Shown: positions 9,319 through 19,851, counted from the first letter of the stretch. The stretch: DNA of 64,000 nucleotides from Agromyces sp. Soil535 (GCF_001428255.1 NZ_LMRW01000012.1:512470-576469), one strand, 5' to 3'. Notes: generated by a model not told the origin, from the sequence alone. A program made the numbers and translations.

Positions 9319-10970
9319 CGCCGCGCCCCCGTCGCCTGGGCGTTCGCCGCAACGGCGGCGCCCTCGGCTCCGCCGCGGTGCCCTGACGCCACCCACGGCA
9401 GGCGCACGGTGAAGCGCGCGCCGCCGGCGGGGGAGTCGCCGACGGTCACGGAGCCGCCGAGGCGTGCGGCGACGCGCTGCACGATCGTGAGCCCGATGCC
9501 GCGCCTGGCCTTGCCCGGGGTGGCCGCCTTGCCGCTCACGTCTGGCGCGAAGATCGCCTCGCGGCGCCCCGCGGGCACGCCGGGGCCGTCGTCGTCCACG
9601 AGCACGACGACGACAGCGGGTTCCTCGTCATCGCGCACCGAGAGCGTGATCCGCCCGCCGAGGACGCAGGCCTCGATCGCGTTGTCGAGCAGGTTGCCGA
9701 TCACCGTGAGCAGTTCGGTGCGTGGGACGTCGGCCGCCGCGGCATCGAGGTGCGAGCCGGAATCGAGCTCGAGGGAGATGCCGAGCTCCTGCGCGCGGCT
9801 CCGCTTCGCCAGCACGAGCGCGGCGGTCTCCACATCGGCGATCCCGTCGTGCTCGTCGAGCGCCGAGAGTGCGCCGCCGCTGCCGACCCGCTCGATGAAC
9901 GCGATGGCCGCGTCGACGTGGCCCAGTTCGAGCAGGCCGCTCACCACGTGCAGCTTGTTCGAGAACTCGTGCGACTGCGCGCGGAGTCCCTCGGCGAGGC
10001 CCTGGGCGCCCTCGAGCTCGCGCAGCATCGCCTCGAGCTCGGTCCGGTCGCGCAGGATGGCGATGGACCCGACGTCGCGGCCGTCGACCCGCACCCGGTC
10101 GCCGTGCACGAGCAGCACCCGCTCGCCGGAGAGCACCGGGGTCTCGCGATCCTCGCCCGACGTGATGAATCGCGCGAGCTCGTCGTCGACCACGGAGTCC
10201 ACCGGCGAGCCGAGCACCGTGCCGGCCTCGGGGATGTCGAGGAGGCGAGCGGCGGCGTCGTTCATCAGCACGATGCGTCCGCGGTCGTCGACCGCGATCA
10301 GGCCTTCGCGGATGCCGTGCAGCATCGCCTCCCGGGTCTCCAGCATCGCCCGGATCTCGTCGGGCTCCAGCCCGTAGATGCGGCGACGGATGACCCGGCC
10401 GATCCATGCCGACCCGACCACGCCGATCACGGCGGCGACGACGAGCGCGGCCAGCAGGCCGCTGAGGCCGCCCACGAAGTCGGCGCGGAGCTCGGACTCG
10501 AGGATGCCGACGGACACCTGCCCCATCACCTCGCCGTCGCCATCGAAGATCGGCACCTTCACCCGCCATGACTCGCCGAGCGTGCCCGTCTGGGTGCCGA
10601 CGTAGATCTCGCCGGAGAGCGGGATGGCGGGGTCGGTCGACACCTTCTCCCCGATGCGATCGGGGTTGGGATGCGAGTACCGGATGCCGTGCTCGTTCGC
10701 GACGACGACGTACGTGACGTCCGACGCCCGTCGGATGACCTCCGCGACGGGCTGGATCGTCGCAGCGGGGTCGGCGTCGTCGAACGCCTCGGTGATCGCG
10801 GGGAGGCCGGCCACCGACTGGGCGACGGCGATCATGCGGTCCTGGTAGGCGTCGCGGAGCTGTTGCTCCTGCAGCCACATGGCGGTGACGCCGGTGCCGA
10901 CGACGGTCGTGAGCACGATGGCGACCTGCAGCAGCAACAGCTGCATGCCTAGCGTCATCGACCGGCCCAC
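9315..10970 (-). CDS. Sensor histidine kinase, CitA/DcuS family
   Basis: Membrane sensor of 551 residues. Order of parts: N-terminal membrane helix (LLLLQVAIVLTTVVGTGVTA), an extracytoplasmic PDC/Cache-like ligand domain (about 40-170), a second helix (about 180-205), a PAS domain (about 220-320), the phospho-acceptor His in SHEFSNKLHVVSGLLELG near residue 332, and the HATPase domain with NLLDNAIEA, DDGPGVP and RRGIGLTIV. This is the layout of C4-dicarboxylate and citrate sensors. Start is GTG 10970; ATG 10958 is an alternative. The gene order kinase then regulator, divergent from tctCBA, matches TctE/D-like control of tricarboxylate uptake. Confidence 0.92.
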   Translation of the reverse strand: MGRSMTLGMQLLLLQVAIVLTTVVGTGVTAMWLQEQQLRDAYQDRMIAVAQSVAGLPAITEAFDDADPAATIQPVAEVIRRASDVTYVVVANEHGIRYSHPNPDRIGEKVSTDPAIPLSGEIYVGTQTGTLGESWRVKVPIFDGDGEVMGQVSVGILESELRADFVGGLSGLLAALVVAAVIGVVGSAWIGRVIRRRIYGLEPDEIRAMLETREAMLHGIREGLIAVDDRGRIVLMNDAAARLLDIPEAGTVLGSPVDSVVDDELARFITSGEDRETPVLSGERVLLVHGDRVRVDGRDVGSIAILRDRTELEAMLRELEGAQGLAEGLRAQSHEFSNKLHVVSGLLELGHVDAAIAFIERVGSGGALSALDEHDGIADVETAALVLAKRSRAQELGISLELDSGSHLDAAAADVPRTELLTVIGNLLDNAIEACVLGGRITLSVRDDEEPAVVVVLVDDDGPGVPAGRREAIFAPDVSGKAATPGKARRGIGLTIVQRVAARLGGSVTVGDSPAGGARFTVRLPWVASGHRGGAEGAAVAANAQATGARR

Positions 10971-11017
10971 CCGTCAAGTGTGCCTCACGGGCGGCCGGCG
11001 ACCGCACTCCGGTGGCG

Positions 11018-11071
11018 TGACCAATACGACCGAATCGACCGAAACGACCAGTACGACCCTTACGACCGCAG
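11018..11071. promoter_or_regulatory. 9-bp tandem repeat in the kinase/tctC intergenic region
   Basis: Six consecutive units of a 9-base repeat with core (T/C)GACC and a variable A/T-rich tail begin at 11018, 11027, 11036, 11045, 11054 and 11063. They sit between the divergent kinase and tctC starts and are the lowest-GC stretch of that region. A cooperative binding site for the adjacent response regulator is a reasonable inference. Confidence 0.6.
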
Positions 11072-11148
11072 CATTCCGCCCCGGCCGTCGCGCACCTAGC
11101 GTCGTCCGCACATCGATCGTCAGGCCCGCGGATGAACCCGGGCACTCA

Positions 11149-11155
11149 AGGAGGA
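11149..11155 (+). promoter_or_regulatory. Ribosome-binding site that fixes the TTG start of tctC
   Basis: AAGGAGG is placed at optimal distance before TTG 11159. The upstream ATG 11132 in the same frame has no such site, and the later ATG 11183 is too far from it. Confidence 0.75.
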
Positions 11156-11158
11156 GCA

Positions 11159-12226
11159 TTGCGATCTCACAGCGCGCCGACCATGTCGGCCACCCCCACC
11201 CACCTTCGCCGCACGGTCGTGCGCGGCGCGATCGCGTCCGTCGGCGTCGTCGCGATGCTCGGCCTCGCGGCGTGCACCTCACCGGCCGGCGGTTCGGCCG
11301 GTGAGGAGACGGATGCCGCGGCATCCCTCGAATCCGTGAACCTGATCGCCCCCGCCGACCCCGGCGGCGGCTGGGACCAGACGGCCCGGGCGATGTCCCA
11401 GGTGCTCACCGACGAGGACCTCGTCGGCTCGGCGCCGGTCGAGAACATCGGCGGCGCCGGCGGCACGGTCGGGCTCGCGTCGCTCGCGAACGAGAAGGAC
11501 CCGGCGACCCTCATGGTCACCGGGCTCGTCATGGTCGGTGCGGTCGAGACGAACGCCTCCGACGTGCGCATCGAGGACATGACCCCCATCGCGAAGCTCA
11601 CGGAGGAGGCCCTCGTGCTCGTCGTGCCGGCGTCCTCGCCGTACGAGACGACGGAGGACCTCGTCGACGCGATCGTCGAGGAGGGTGCGGCGATCTCCGT
11701 CACCGGCGGGTCGGCGGGCGGCGCCGATCACATCCTCGCGGGCATGCTCCTCACCGAAGCGGGCGTCGACCCGGCCGACATCCCCTCGACGCTCAACTAC
11801 ATCCCGAACTCCGGCGGCGGTGAGGCCGTCACCATGCTGCTCGGCAACACCGTGCAGGCGGGCATCTCGGGGGTCGGCGAGTTCGTCGAGCAGATCGAGG
11901 CCGGCGAGCTCCGAGCGCTCGCGGTGTCCTCGCCCGAGCCGGTCGAGCTGCTTCCCGACACGCCGACCCTCATCGATGAGGGGTACGACGTGACGCTCAC
12001 CAACTGGCGCGGCCTGCTCGCCCCGGCCGGCGTCTCGGACGCCGACATCGAGGCGCTGACCACGCTCGTCACCGAGATGCACGACTCCGAGGGCTGGACG
12101 GCGACGCTCGAGGAGAAGGGCTGGGCCGACGCCTTCCTCACGGGCGAGGACTTCCAGTCGTTCCTCGACGGCAGCATCGCCGAGGTGACGCAGACGCTCC
12201 AGACGATCGGCCTGGTCGCGTCATGA
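11159..12226 (+). CDS. tctC: Tripartite tricarboxylate transporter substrate-binding lipoprotein
   Basis: Extracytoplasmic receptor of a TTT-family carboxylate importer. From the TTG start the 355-residue precursor has Arg-rich n-region, hydrophobic core and a lipobox LAAC with Cys39, so it is probably a lipoprotein anchored in the membrane. The mature part follows the TctC/Bug fold: NLIAPADPGGGWDQTARAM near the start, VENIGGAGGTVGLASLA, and VTGGSAGGADHILAGMLL. The ligand is likely a di- or tricarboxylate but cannot be fixed. The stop overlaps tctB (ATGA). The adjacent CitA/CitB-type system probably controls it. Confidence 0.93.
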   Translation: MRSHSAPTMSATPTHLRRTVVRGAIASVGVVAMLGLAACTSPAGGSAGEETDAAASLESVNLIAPADPGGGWDQTARAMSQVLTDEDLVGSAPVENIGGAGGTVGLASLANEKDPATLMVTGLVMVGAVETNASDVRIEDMTPIAKLTEEALVLVVPASSPYETTEDLVDAIVEEGAAISVTGGSAGGADHILAGMLLTEAGVDPADIPSTLNYIPNSGGGEAVTMLLGNTVQAGISGVGEFVEQIEAGELRALAVSSPEPVELLPDTPTLIDEGYDVTLTNWRGLLAPAGVSDADIEALTTLVTEMHDSEGWTATLEEKGWADAFLTGEDFQSFLDGSIAEVTQTLQTIGLVAS

Positions 12227-12789
12227 CCGCCGCGGTCCCGGCTCCCCTCGACGCTGCGGCGTCGGGGGGAGCCCCCGCGCCGAGGTCCGCCCGGGCGCCG
12301 ATCGGCGAGTACGTGTTCGCCGCGGCGTCCGCCGCTCTCGGCGCGTACACCGTCATCGGCGCCGGATTCATCCGCGTGCCGCCGGGCTCGGCGAGCGTGC
12401 TCGGCCCCCGCGTCTTCCCGTACGCGGTCGGAGTGCTGCTCCTCGTGGCATCCCTCGCCGTCATCGTGCAGATCGCCCGCGGGCATCGCGGCGTGCCCGA
12501 CGAGGGCGAGGATGTCGACCCCGACGCCCCGACCGACTGGCTCGCCGTGGCGAAGCTCGTCGCCTTCTTCCTCTCCCAGCTCGTGCTGATCGACCTCGCG
12601 GGATGGCCGATCGCCGTCACCGTGCTCTTCGCCGGAGCAGCCTGGTCGCTTGGCGCGAAGCGCTGGTGGATCGCCGTGCTCGTCGGGCTCGGCCTGGGAC
12701 TCGTGACGCAGCTCGTCTTCGGTGCCTGGCTCGGGCTCTCCCTGCCCGCCGGCCCCCTCCTGAATTGGATCCCGATCTTCAATGGATAG
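12223..12789 (+). CDS. tctB: Tripartite tricarboxylate transporter small membrane subunit
   Basis: The 188-residue protein has four or five predicted membrane helices, for example [39 protein letters not shown], and the C-terminal pair around [36 protein letters not shown] is the conserved TctB block (G-P-x-x-F-P). The start codon overlaps tctC by four bases and the end overlaps tctA by eight, showing tight translational coupling of the three subunits. Confidence 0.9.
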   Translation: MTAAVPAPLDAAASGGAPAPRSARAPIGEYVFAAASAALGAYTVIGAGFIRVPPGSASVLGPRVFPYAVGVLLLVASLAVIVQIARGHRGVPDEGEDVDPDAPTDWLAVAKLVAFFLSQLVLIDLAGWPIAVTVLFAGAAWSLGAKRWWIAVLVGLGLGLVTQLVFGAWLGLSLPAGPLLNWIPIFNG

Positions 12790-14350
12790 CCTCAACGCGC
12801 TGCTCGAGGGCTTCGCCACCGCGCTGCAGCCCCAGTACCTCCTCTACGCGCTGTTCGGCGTGTTCATCGGCACCGCGGTCGGCGTGCTGCCCGGCATCGG
12901 GCCGGCCATGACGGTCGCGCTGCTCCTGCCGCTCACCTACACGCTCGACCCGACGGGCGCGCTCATCGTGTTCGCCGGCATCTACTACGGCGGGATGTAC
13001 GGGGGCTCCACCACGTCGATCCTCCTGAACACGCCGGGGGAGTCCTCCTCGATCGCCACGGCGCTGGAGGGCAACCGCATGGCGAAGGCCGGGCGCGGCG
13101 CCGCCGCGCTCGCGACGGCCGCGATCGGCTCCTTCGTCGCGGGTACCATCGCGACCGTCGCGCTCACGTTCCTCGCGCCGGGGATCGCGAAGCTGGCAGT
13201 GCAGCTCGGCCCCGCCGACTACTTCGCACTCATCGTCGTGGCCTTCCTCACGGTGGGAGCACTGCTGGGTTCAAGCGTGCCGCGCGGACTCGTCTCGCTC
13301 GGGCTGGGCCTCGTCCTCGGCCTCGTCGGCACCGAGGTGCTCTCGGGACAGCAGCGCTACACGTTCGGGATCCCGAGCCTCGCCGACGGCATCGACGTCG
13401 TCCTCATCGCCGTCGGCCTCTTCGCCATGGGCGAGGCCCTCTACGTCGCCTCCCGCCTCCGGCACGGGGTCGTGCGGGTCATCCCGGTGACCCGAGGACG
13501 GCACAACTGGCTGACCCGACGCGACTGGGCCCGGTCGTGGCGTCCATGGCTGCGGGGCACGGTCATCGGGTTCCCGATCGGCACGATCCCCGCGGGCGGG
13601 GCTGATGTCGCGACGTTCCTCTCGTATGCGACAGAGCGGAACCTCGCCAGGGGCGAAGCGAAGGCGGAGTTCGGCCGCGGCGCGATCGAGGGCGTCGCAG
13701 GACCCGAGGCGGCGAACAACGCGGCCGCCGCAGGCGTGCTCGTGCCGCTGCTCACCCTCGGACTGCCGACGACCGCGACCGCGGCGATCATCATCTCCGC
13801 GTTCCAGACCTACGGCATCAGGCCGGGCCCGCAGCTCTTCGAGACGCAGTCGGGGCTCGTCTGGGCCCTCATCGCGAGCCTGTACATCGGCAACGTCATG
13901 CTGCTCGTGCTGAACCTGCCGCTCGTGGGAATGTGGGTGAAGGTGCTCCGGATTCCGCGGCCGTACCTCTACGCGGGCATCCTCGCGTTCGCCGGGCTCG
14001 GCGCCTACGCACTGCACTTCAACGTGTTCGACACGCTCACCCTCCTCGTGATCGGCGTCGTGGGATTCCTGATGCGCCGATACGGGTATCCGGTCGCGCC
14101 CATGGTGGTGGGCGGCATCCTCGGTCCGATGGCGGAGGAGCAGCTCCGAAAGGCAATGGCGATCAGCCAGGGCAACCTCCTGTACCTCGTGCACAGTCCG
14201 TTCGCGATCATCGCGTACTCGACGCTCGCCCTGATCATCGGGCTCGGCATCTGGCTGAAGCGCCGCAAGGCGCGTCTCGAGGCGACGCCGACGCTCGTGC
14301 CGACCGGCGCGATCGCCGCCGTCGACCAGCGCGAGCACGAGGCATCCTGA
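12782..14350 (+). CDS. tctA: Tripartite tricarboxylate transporter large permease
   Basis: The 522-residue protein is a multi-spanning permease with the family signatures [39 protein letters not shown] near the N-terminus, and the repeated second-half motif ([32 protein letters not shown]). It forms the transport channel with TctB, energised by an ion gradient in the known members. The gene ends with a 179-base spacer before clgR. Confidence 0.94.
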   Translation: MDSLNALLEGFATALQPQYLLYALFGVFIGTAVGVLPGIGPAMTVALLLPLTYTLDPTGALIVFAGIYYGGMYGGSTTSILLNTPGESSSIATALEGNRMAKAGRGAAALATAAIGSFVAGTIATVALTFLAPGIAKLAVQLGPADYFALIVVAFLTVGALLGSSVPRGLVSLGLGLVLGLVGTEVLSGQQRYTFGIPSLADGIDVVLIAVGLFAMGEALYVASRLRHGVVRVIPVTRGRHNWLTRRDWARSWRPWLRGTVIGFPIGTIPAGGADVATFLSYATERNLARGEAKAEFGRGAIEGVAGPEAANNAAAAGVLVPLLTLGLPTTATAAIIISAFQTYGIRPGPQLFETQSGLVWALIASLYIGNVMLLVLNLPLVGMWVKVLRIPRPYLYAGILAFAGLGAYALHFNVFDTLTLLVIGVVGFLMRRYGYPVAPMVVGGILGPMAEEQLRKAMAISQGNLLYLVHSPFAIIAYSTLALIIGLGIWLKRRKARLEATPTLVPTGAIAAVDQREHEAS

Positions 14351-14469
14351 GCCAGATCCGAATCGGTCGCGGCACGAGGAATAAGCTTCGTGAACACCCT
14401 GTTACAAGTGTCGAGTTCACACGGAAGCCACAGTGTGCGACGCTAGATTAGAGGCACGGGGAGTCGGTG

Positions 14470-14506
14470 TAGACTGACGCTCCCGTTTCCGACTCCGGCG
14501 GAGTCG
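14470..14506 (+). promoter_or_regulatory. clgR promoter and leader hairpin
   Basis: TAGACT at 14470-14475 is a good -10. The predicted leader then contains CGACTCC-GGC-GGAGTCG (14490-14506), a 7-bp perfect hairpin ahead of the GAAGGAGG ribosome-binding site. A second -10-like TAGATT lies near 14443, preceded by A/T-rich sequence from 14375. Confidence 0.5.
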
Positions 14507-14529
14507 CAGGCAGAGAGAAGGAGGTTCCG

Positions 14530-14838
14530 ATGGTTCTGGTTCGACAAGAAATCGGCGATGTGCTGAGGGACTTCCGTCTGCAGAAGGGGCGCACGCTCCG
14601 GCAGGTCGCGTCGAAGGCGAGCGTCGCGCTCGGCTACCTGAGTGAGGTGGAGCGAGGCCAGAAGGAGGCCTCGTCCGAGATCCTCGCGTCGGTAGCCGAC
14701 GCGCTCGACACGCCCATCTCCGTCATCATGCACGAGGTCGGCGACCGCATCGCGGTCCTCGAGGGCCTGGCCGTCGTTCCCGACAGCCTCCCCGACGAGC
14801 TCGTCGCGGAGTTCGATGCGGACATGATGGTCCGCTGA
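14530..14838 (+). CDS. clgR: XRE-family transcriptional regulator, ClgR-like
   Basis: A 102-residue helix-turn-helix protein. IGDVLRDFRLQKGRTLRQVA, then ASVALGYLSEVERGQKEASS and ILASVADALDTPI form the DNA-binding domain of the actinobacterial ClgR family, which activates clp protease and stress genes. The location immediately before DUF3046-recA-recX is the conserved actinobacterial position. A strong AGAAGGAGG precedes the ATG. The C-terminal 30 residues are acidic. The identification rests on the domain and the neighbourhood. Confidence 0.82.
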   Translation: MVLVRQEIGDVLRDFRLQKGRTLRQVASKASVALGYLSEVERGQKEASSEILASVADALDTPISVIMHEVGDRIAVLEGLAVVPDSLPDELVAEFDADMMVR

Positions 14839-14857
14839 TCACGCACGTTGCAACGCG

Positions 14858-14881
14858 TCGGCCGGTCTTCGGACCGGCCGA
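14858..14881 (+). terminator. Hairpin after clgR
   Basis: TCGGCCGGTC-TTCG-GACCGGCCGA is a perfect 10-bp stem with a UUCG tetraloop, 20 bases after the clgR stop. There is no U-tract, so it may be a weak terminator or an mRNA-stabilising hairpin. Confidence 0.7.
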
Positions 14882-14888
14882 TCGCATG

Positions 14889-14929
14889 TCCGGAGGCGAT
14901 CGATGAGGAGATCCGGAGGCGATCGATGA
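14889..14929 (+). repeat. 18-bp direct repeat carrying a ribosome-binding site and ATG
   Basis: TCCGGAGGCGATCGATGA occurs at 14889-14906 and again at 14912-14929 with 5 bases between. Each copy contains GGAGG and an ATG, so the initiation region of the DUF3046 gene is duplicated. Confidence 0.9.
14903..14929 (+). CDS. Possible 8-codon leader mini-ORF before DUF3046
   Basis: The first copy of the duplicated initiation region starts an ORF reading MRRSGGDR that ends in TGA at 14927-14929. Its stop overlaps the ATG of the DUF3046 gene as ATGA. With its own GGAGG it could couple translation into the next gene. No protein evidence exists; this is inferred from signals alone. Confidence 0.4.
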   Translation: MRRSGGDR

Positions 14930-15165
14930 AATTGAGCGAGTTCCAGATCGCGGTCGACGACGAGTTCGGCCCCGGGTACGCGAACGTCGTCATGAACGAC
15001 CTGGCGCTTCCCGGATTGGGCAGCCGCACGGCGCGCGAGGCGCTCGCCGCCGGCGTGCCCCCGCGTGAGGTGTGGCTCGCGCTGTGCGAGGCGACGGATG
15101 TCCCGCCCGAGCGGCGCCACGGCGTGGGGCGTCGCGAGCCCGGCGGGCGCGGCTCCGGCCGCTGA
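14926..15165 (+). CDS. DUF3046 family protein
   Basis: A 79-residue protein recognised by MKLSEFQIAVDDEFGPGYAN, the conserved start of DUF3046, and by ALPGLGSRTAREALAAGV and REVWLALCEA. The family is found in actinobacteria next to recA and has no known function. The C-terminal tail is Arg/Gly-rich (RRHGVGRREPGGRGSGR). The start at 14926 is supported by homology and by the second copy of the duplicated ribosome-binding site; the frame upstream of it is not conserved. Confidence 0.85.
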   Translation: MKLSEFQIAVDDEFGPGYANVVMNDLALPGLGSRTAREALAAGVPPREVWLALCEATDVPPERRHGVGRREPGGRGSGR

Positions 15166-15223
15166 CCCGTCGTGGGCGCCTCGACAGTGCCCGAAGACGT
15201 GTTCGACACGCGGGCGTGTCTTC

Positions 15224-15235
15224 GAACATCCGTTC
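15224..15235. promoter_or_regulatory. SOS (LexA) box upstream of recA
   Basis: GAAC-ATCC-GTTC matches the actinobacterial consensus GAACNNNNGTTC exactly, flanked as TCGAACATCCGTTCGG. A -10-like TAGGCT follows at 15247-15252, so bound LexA would cover the -35 region. Confidence 0.85.
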
Positions 15236-15446
15236 GGATGCTCGGCTAGGCTCGTCCTCGACAGCAGGAGGAACGACGCGTCCCTCCACATCCCGCCTCA
15301 CGGGGCTACGGATGTCGGTGGGCGGCCATACGGTCGAAGCGTCGGAACACACCGCAAACGCCTTGTCGCGAGACGCCGCGGGTCACGGCCCGCAACGTGG
15401 AACGACAGCCTAGAGGCAGCCGCATCGAGCACGAGGGAGCCAGCAC

Positions 15447-16517
<1,071 letters not shown>

Positions 16518-16549
16518 ATCAACCGCACGAGACCGGGGAGGGGAGTGAG

Positions 16550-17317
16550 ATGAGCGACGCTTCGGAGCACCTCGCCCCGGTCTCGTACCTGCCGTGGGTG
16601 ACGCCGGCGGAGTCGACCGCCGATCCGTCCGCTCCGGTCGGCCTGTCGAGTGCGCGTGCCGAGGCCGATGAGGCTGAGATCGAGGCCGAGGCTGAGATCG
16701 AGGCCGATGACGCCGAGGCCGAGGTCGACGCTCCTCGCGAAGATCGCATGCGTCGCGGCCGCTTCGGCGAGCGGAGCGGCGGCGGCGGTGGTCCGCGTCG
16801 TCGTGCCCGGTTCGCCGTCGCTGGCGACGATCCCCACGAGACGGGTTCCGAGCGCGACGACCGCATCGACCGACTGGTGGTGTCTCGGCTCCGGCGATCG
16901 GCGCTCTCGGTCGCCGAGGTTCGGTCGGTGCTCGCCGAGCACGGCCTCGACGAGGTCGAGATCGAGGAGTGGATCGAGCGCTACGAGCGGCTCGGCTACC
17001 TCGACGACACCCGTCTCGCTGAGCAGCTCGTGCACGTCAACGGTGCCCGCCGCGGGCGGGGGAGCGGTGCGATCCTGCATGAGCTCGCGCGCCGCGGCGT
17101 CGACGCCTCCGCCGCACACGCGGCGGTCGACGAGCTCGACCCCGAGGTCGAGCGCCGGAACGCCGTCGCCGTCGCCGAACGGCGGGCGCGTCAGCTCACC
17201 GGGCTGGACCGGCAGACGGCCGAGCGCCGCCTCTCGGCGTTCCTCCAACGACGCGGGTATCCGGGCGACGTGGTGCGCGAGGCGGTGACGGCGGCACTTG
17301 CCGCCGATGGCTCGTAA
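16550..17317 (+). CDS. recX: Regulatory protein RecX with acidic N-terminal extension
   Basis: RecX binds and restrains RecA filaments. The RecX three-helix repeats occupy about residues 100-255 (LVVSRLRRSALSVAEVRSVL, YERLGYLDDTRLAEQLV, RRGRGSGAILHELARRGV, AERRLSAFLQRRGYPGDVVR). About 100 residues precede this domain, including a Glu/Asp/Ala low-complexity run at about 38-64 built from GAGGCCGA-like DNA repeats, then a basic stretch RRRARFAVAG. The start at ATG 16550 follows GGGGAGGGGAG. It most likely forms an operon with recA. Confidence 0.9.
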   Translation: MSDASEHLAPVSYLPWVTPAESTADPSAPVGLSSARAEADEAEIEAEAEIEADDAEAEVDAPREDRMRRGRFGERSGGGGGPRRRARFAVAGDDPHETGSERDDRIDRLVVSRLRRSALSVAEVRSVLAEHGLDEVEIEEWIERYERLGYLDDTRLAEQLVHVNGARRGRGSGAILHELARRGVDASAAHAAVDELDPEVERRNAVAVAERRARQLTGLDRQTAERRLSAFLQRRGYPGDVVREAVTAALAADGS

Positions 17318-17320
17318 ACT
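17315..17320 (+). promoter_or_regulatory. Putative -10 of miaB (leaderless)
   Basis: TAAACT overlaps the recX stop codon and lies 9 bases before the miaB ATG at 17330. Confidence 0.4.
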
Positions 17321-17329
17321 GGTGCGATC

Positions 17330-18925
17330 ATGAGCACCCTTCGCGAGGCCTCGACTGCCGAGGCCATGGACTCGGCGCCGGCGCCCCGCACCTACGAAGT
17401 GCGCACGTTCGGCTGCCAGATGAACGTGCACGACTCCGAGCGGCTGAGCGGCTCGCTCGAGGCGGCGGGCTACGTGCCCGCCGACGGCGCGGAGCCCGAC
17501 ATCGTCGTCATCAACACCTGCGCCGTGCGCGAGAACGCCGACAACAAGCTCTACGGCAACCTCGGGCATCTCGCCAGCGTGAAGCGCCGCCACAAGGGCA
17601 TGCAGATCGCGGTCGGCGGCTGCCTGGCCCAGAAGGACAAGAACGTCATCCTGGAGAAGGCGCCCTGGGTCGACGTCGTCTTCGGCACCCACAACATGGG
17701 CTCGCTGCCGAGCCTGCTCGAACGCGCACGGCACAACGACGAGGCCCAACTCGAGATCCTCGACGCACTCGAGGTCTTCCCCTCGACGCTGCCGACGAAG
17801 CGCGACTCCACGTACAGCGGCTGGGTCTCGATCTCCGTCGGCTGCAACAACACCTGCACGTTCTGCATCGTGCCCGCGCTCCGCGGCAAGGAGAAGGACC
17901 GCCGGCCCGGCGAGATCCTCGCCGAGATCCAGGCGCTCGTCGACGACGGCGCCGTCGAGGTCACCCTGCTCGGCCAGAACGTGAACTCCTACGGCGTCGA
18001 GTTCGGCGATCGGCAGGCGTTCGGCAAGCTGCTGCGCGCCGCCGGCCAGATCGACGGGCTCGAGCGCATCCGCTTCACGAGCCCGCACCCCGCCGCGTTC
18101 ACTGACGACGTGATCGACGCCATGGCCGAGACGCCCGCGGTGATGCCGCAACTGCACATGCCGCTCCAGTCCGGCTCCGACCGCATCCTGAAGGCCATGC
18201 GCCGGTCGTACCGGTCCGAGAAGTTCCTCGGCATCCTCGACCGGGTGCGCGCCCGCATTCCGAACGCGGCGATCTCGACCGACATCATCGTCGGCTTCCC
18301 CGACGAGACCGAGGAGGACTTCCAGGAGACGCTCCGGGTCGTCGAGGCCGCGCGCTTCGCCTCCGCGTTCACCTTCCAGTACTCCATCCGCCCGGGCACG
18401 CCCGCGGCGACGATGGAGGCGCAGGTGCCGAAGGGCGTCGTGCAGGAACGCTACGAACGCCTGGCCGCCCTCCAGGAGCGCATCTCCTGGGAGGAGAACC
18501 AGCAGCTCGTCGGCCGCGCCGTCGAGGTGCTCGTCTCCACGGGCGAGGGCAAGAAGGACGCCGAGACCCACCGGATGAGCGGCCGCGCCGAAGACAGCCG
18601 CCTCGTGCACTTCGAGGTGCCCGCCGGCTCCGATCTTCCCCGCCCGGGTGACGTGGTCTCGGTGACCATCAGCCAAGCCGCACCGTTCCACCTGCTCGCC
18701 GATTCCGTCGACGACGCGCCGCTGCGCATCCGCCGCACGCGCGCGGGCGACGCCTGGGACCGGGCCGAGGTCGAGAGCTGCGCCGTCCCGGCCGACCCCG
18801 GGGCATCCGGCACCGGCAGGGTCTCGCTCGGCCTGCCGACACTGCGCGCCCGCGGCGCGGAACCGCTCGTCGCGCCCGGCGTCGGCACGATGCCGATCTA
18901 CGACCCCACCGACGCCCAGCGTTGA
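17330..18925 (+). CDS. miaB: tRNA-2-methylthio-N6-dimethylallyladenosine synthase
   Basis: Radical-SAM enzyme that adds the methylthio group to i6A37 of tRNA. All cluster ligands are visible: the N-terminal [4Fe-4S] Cys set in [25 protein letters not shown] and VGGCLAQKD, and the SAM-cluster motif [11 protein letters not shown] near residue 170. A TRAM domain follows at about 395-460, then a less conserved C-terminal tail; the 531-residue length is usual for actinobacteria. It lies directly upstream of miaA, which makes its substrate, with 1 base between stop and start. Confidence 0.96.
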   Translation: MSTLREASTAEAMDSAPAPRTYEVRTFGCQMNVHDSERLSGSLEAAGYVPADGAEPDIVVINTCAVRENADNKLYGNLGHLASVKRRHKGMQIAVGGCLAQKDKNVILEKAPWVDVVFGTHNMGSLPSLLERARHNDEAQLEILDALEVFPSTLPTKRDSTYSGWVSISVGCNNTCTFCIVPALRGKEKDRRPGEILAEIQALVDDGAVEVTLLGQNVNSYGVEFGDRQAFGKLLRAAGQIDGLERIRFTSPHPAAFTDDVIDAMAETPAVMPQLHMPLQSGSDRILKAMRRSYRSEKFLGILDRVRARIPNAAISTDIIVGFPDETEEDFQETLRVVEAARFASAFTFQYSIRPGTPAATMEAQVPKGVVQERYERLAALQERISWEENQQLVGRAVEVLVSTGEGKKDAETHRMSGRAEDSRLVHFEVPAGSDLPRPGDVVSVTISQAAPFHLLADSVDDAPLRIRRTRAGDAWDRAEVESCAVPADPGASGTGRVSLGLPTLRARGAEPLVAPGVGTMPIYDPTDAQR

Positions 18926-18926
18926 C

Positions 18927-19847
18927 GTGACCTTCATCGCGATCGTCGGCGCGACCGGCACGGGCAAGTCCGACTTCGCGCTCGACCTCGCCGAGGCGTT
19001 CGGCCGCACGGGGCGTGGCGCTGACGTCGTGAACGCCGACGCGATGCAGCTGTACCGAGGCATGGACATCGGTACGGCCAAGTTGCCGCAAGGTGCGCGA
19101 CGCGGCGTTCCGCATCACCTCCTCGACGTGCTCGACGTCACCGAGGAGGCATCGGCCGCGGTGTACCAGCCAGCCGCCCGCGCCGCGATCGACGACATCA
19201 TCGCGCGAGACGCCGTCGCGCTGCTCGTCGGCGGGTCGGGCCTGTACGTATCGTCGGTCATCCACGACTTCCGGTTCCCCGGCACGGATGCAGCGATCCG
19301 TGCACGGCTCGAGGCCGAACTCGCCGAACTGGGTCCAGGTCTCCTGCACGCGCGCCTGCGCTCCATCGATCCCGAGACGGCGGCGCGCGTGGACGCCCAG
19401 AACGGACGCCGCATCGTGCGGGCGCTCGAGGTGATCGAGGTGACCGGCACGCCGGCGGCAGCACGTCTGCCCGAAGTGCCGGTGCCGTGGCGCCCGCACC
19501 GGATCGTGCACCTGCGCAGCGATCGGGCGCGACTCGTCGACCGGCTCGATGCGCGCGTCGAGGGTATGTGGCGTACCGGGCTCGTCGACGAGGTGCGCGC
19601 ACTCGTGCCGCGTGGCATCGAGCGCGGCGTGACGGCGCGCAGGGCGATCGGCTACGCCCAGGCGCTCGCCGAGTTGCACGGCCGGATGCCGCAGGCCGAT
19701 GCGATCGCGGAGACCCAGCAGCTGACGCGCACGTACGCGCGCCGCCAGGTGAGCTGGTTCGCACGCTACCGCGAGGCCACGACGATCGACGCCGATGACG
19801 TCGCCGAGCGCGGCGCGGAGCTCGCCCGCCAGGCGGCCCTAGACTGA
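18927..19847 (+). CDS. miaA: tRNA dimethylallyltransferase
   Basis: Transfers the dimethylallyl group to A37 of tRNAs reading UNN codons. The P-loop [19 protein letters not shown], the [17 protein letters not shown] block with the catalytic Asp, and LVGGSGLYV are family hallmarks. Length is 306 residues. The GTG start at 18927 is one base after the miaB stop, so translation is probably coupled. The product feeds MiaB. Confidence 0.95.
   Translation: MTFIAIVGATGTGKSDFALDLAEAFGRTGRGADVVNADAMQLYRGMDIGTAKLPQGARRGVPHHLLDVLDVTEEASAAVYQPAARAAIDDIIARDAVALLVGGSGLYVSSVIHDFRFPGTDAAIRARLEAELAELGPGLLHARLRSIDPETAARVDAQNGRRIVRALEVIEVTGTPAAARLPEVPVPWRPHRIVHLRSDRARLVDRLDARVEGMWRTGLVDEVRALVPRGIERGVTARRAIGYAQALAELHGRMPQADAIAETQQLTRTYARRQVSWFARYREATTIDADDVAERGAELARQAALD
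19840..19845 (+). promoter_or_regulatory. Putative -10 of dapF (leaderless)
   Basis: TAGACT, within the end of miaA, lies 6 bases before the dapF ATG at 19852. Confidence 0.5.
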
Positions 19848-19851
19848 GCGA

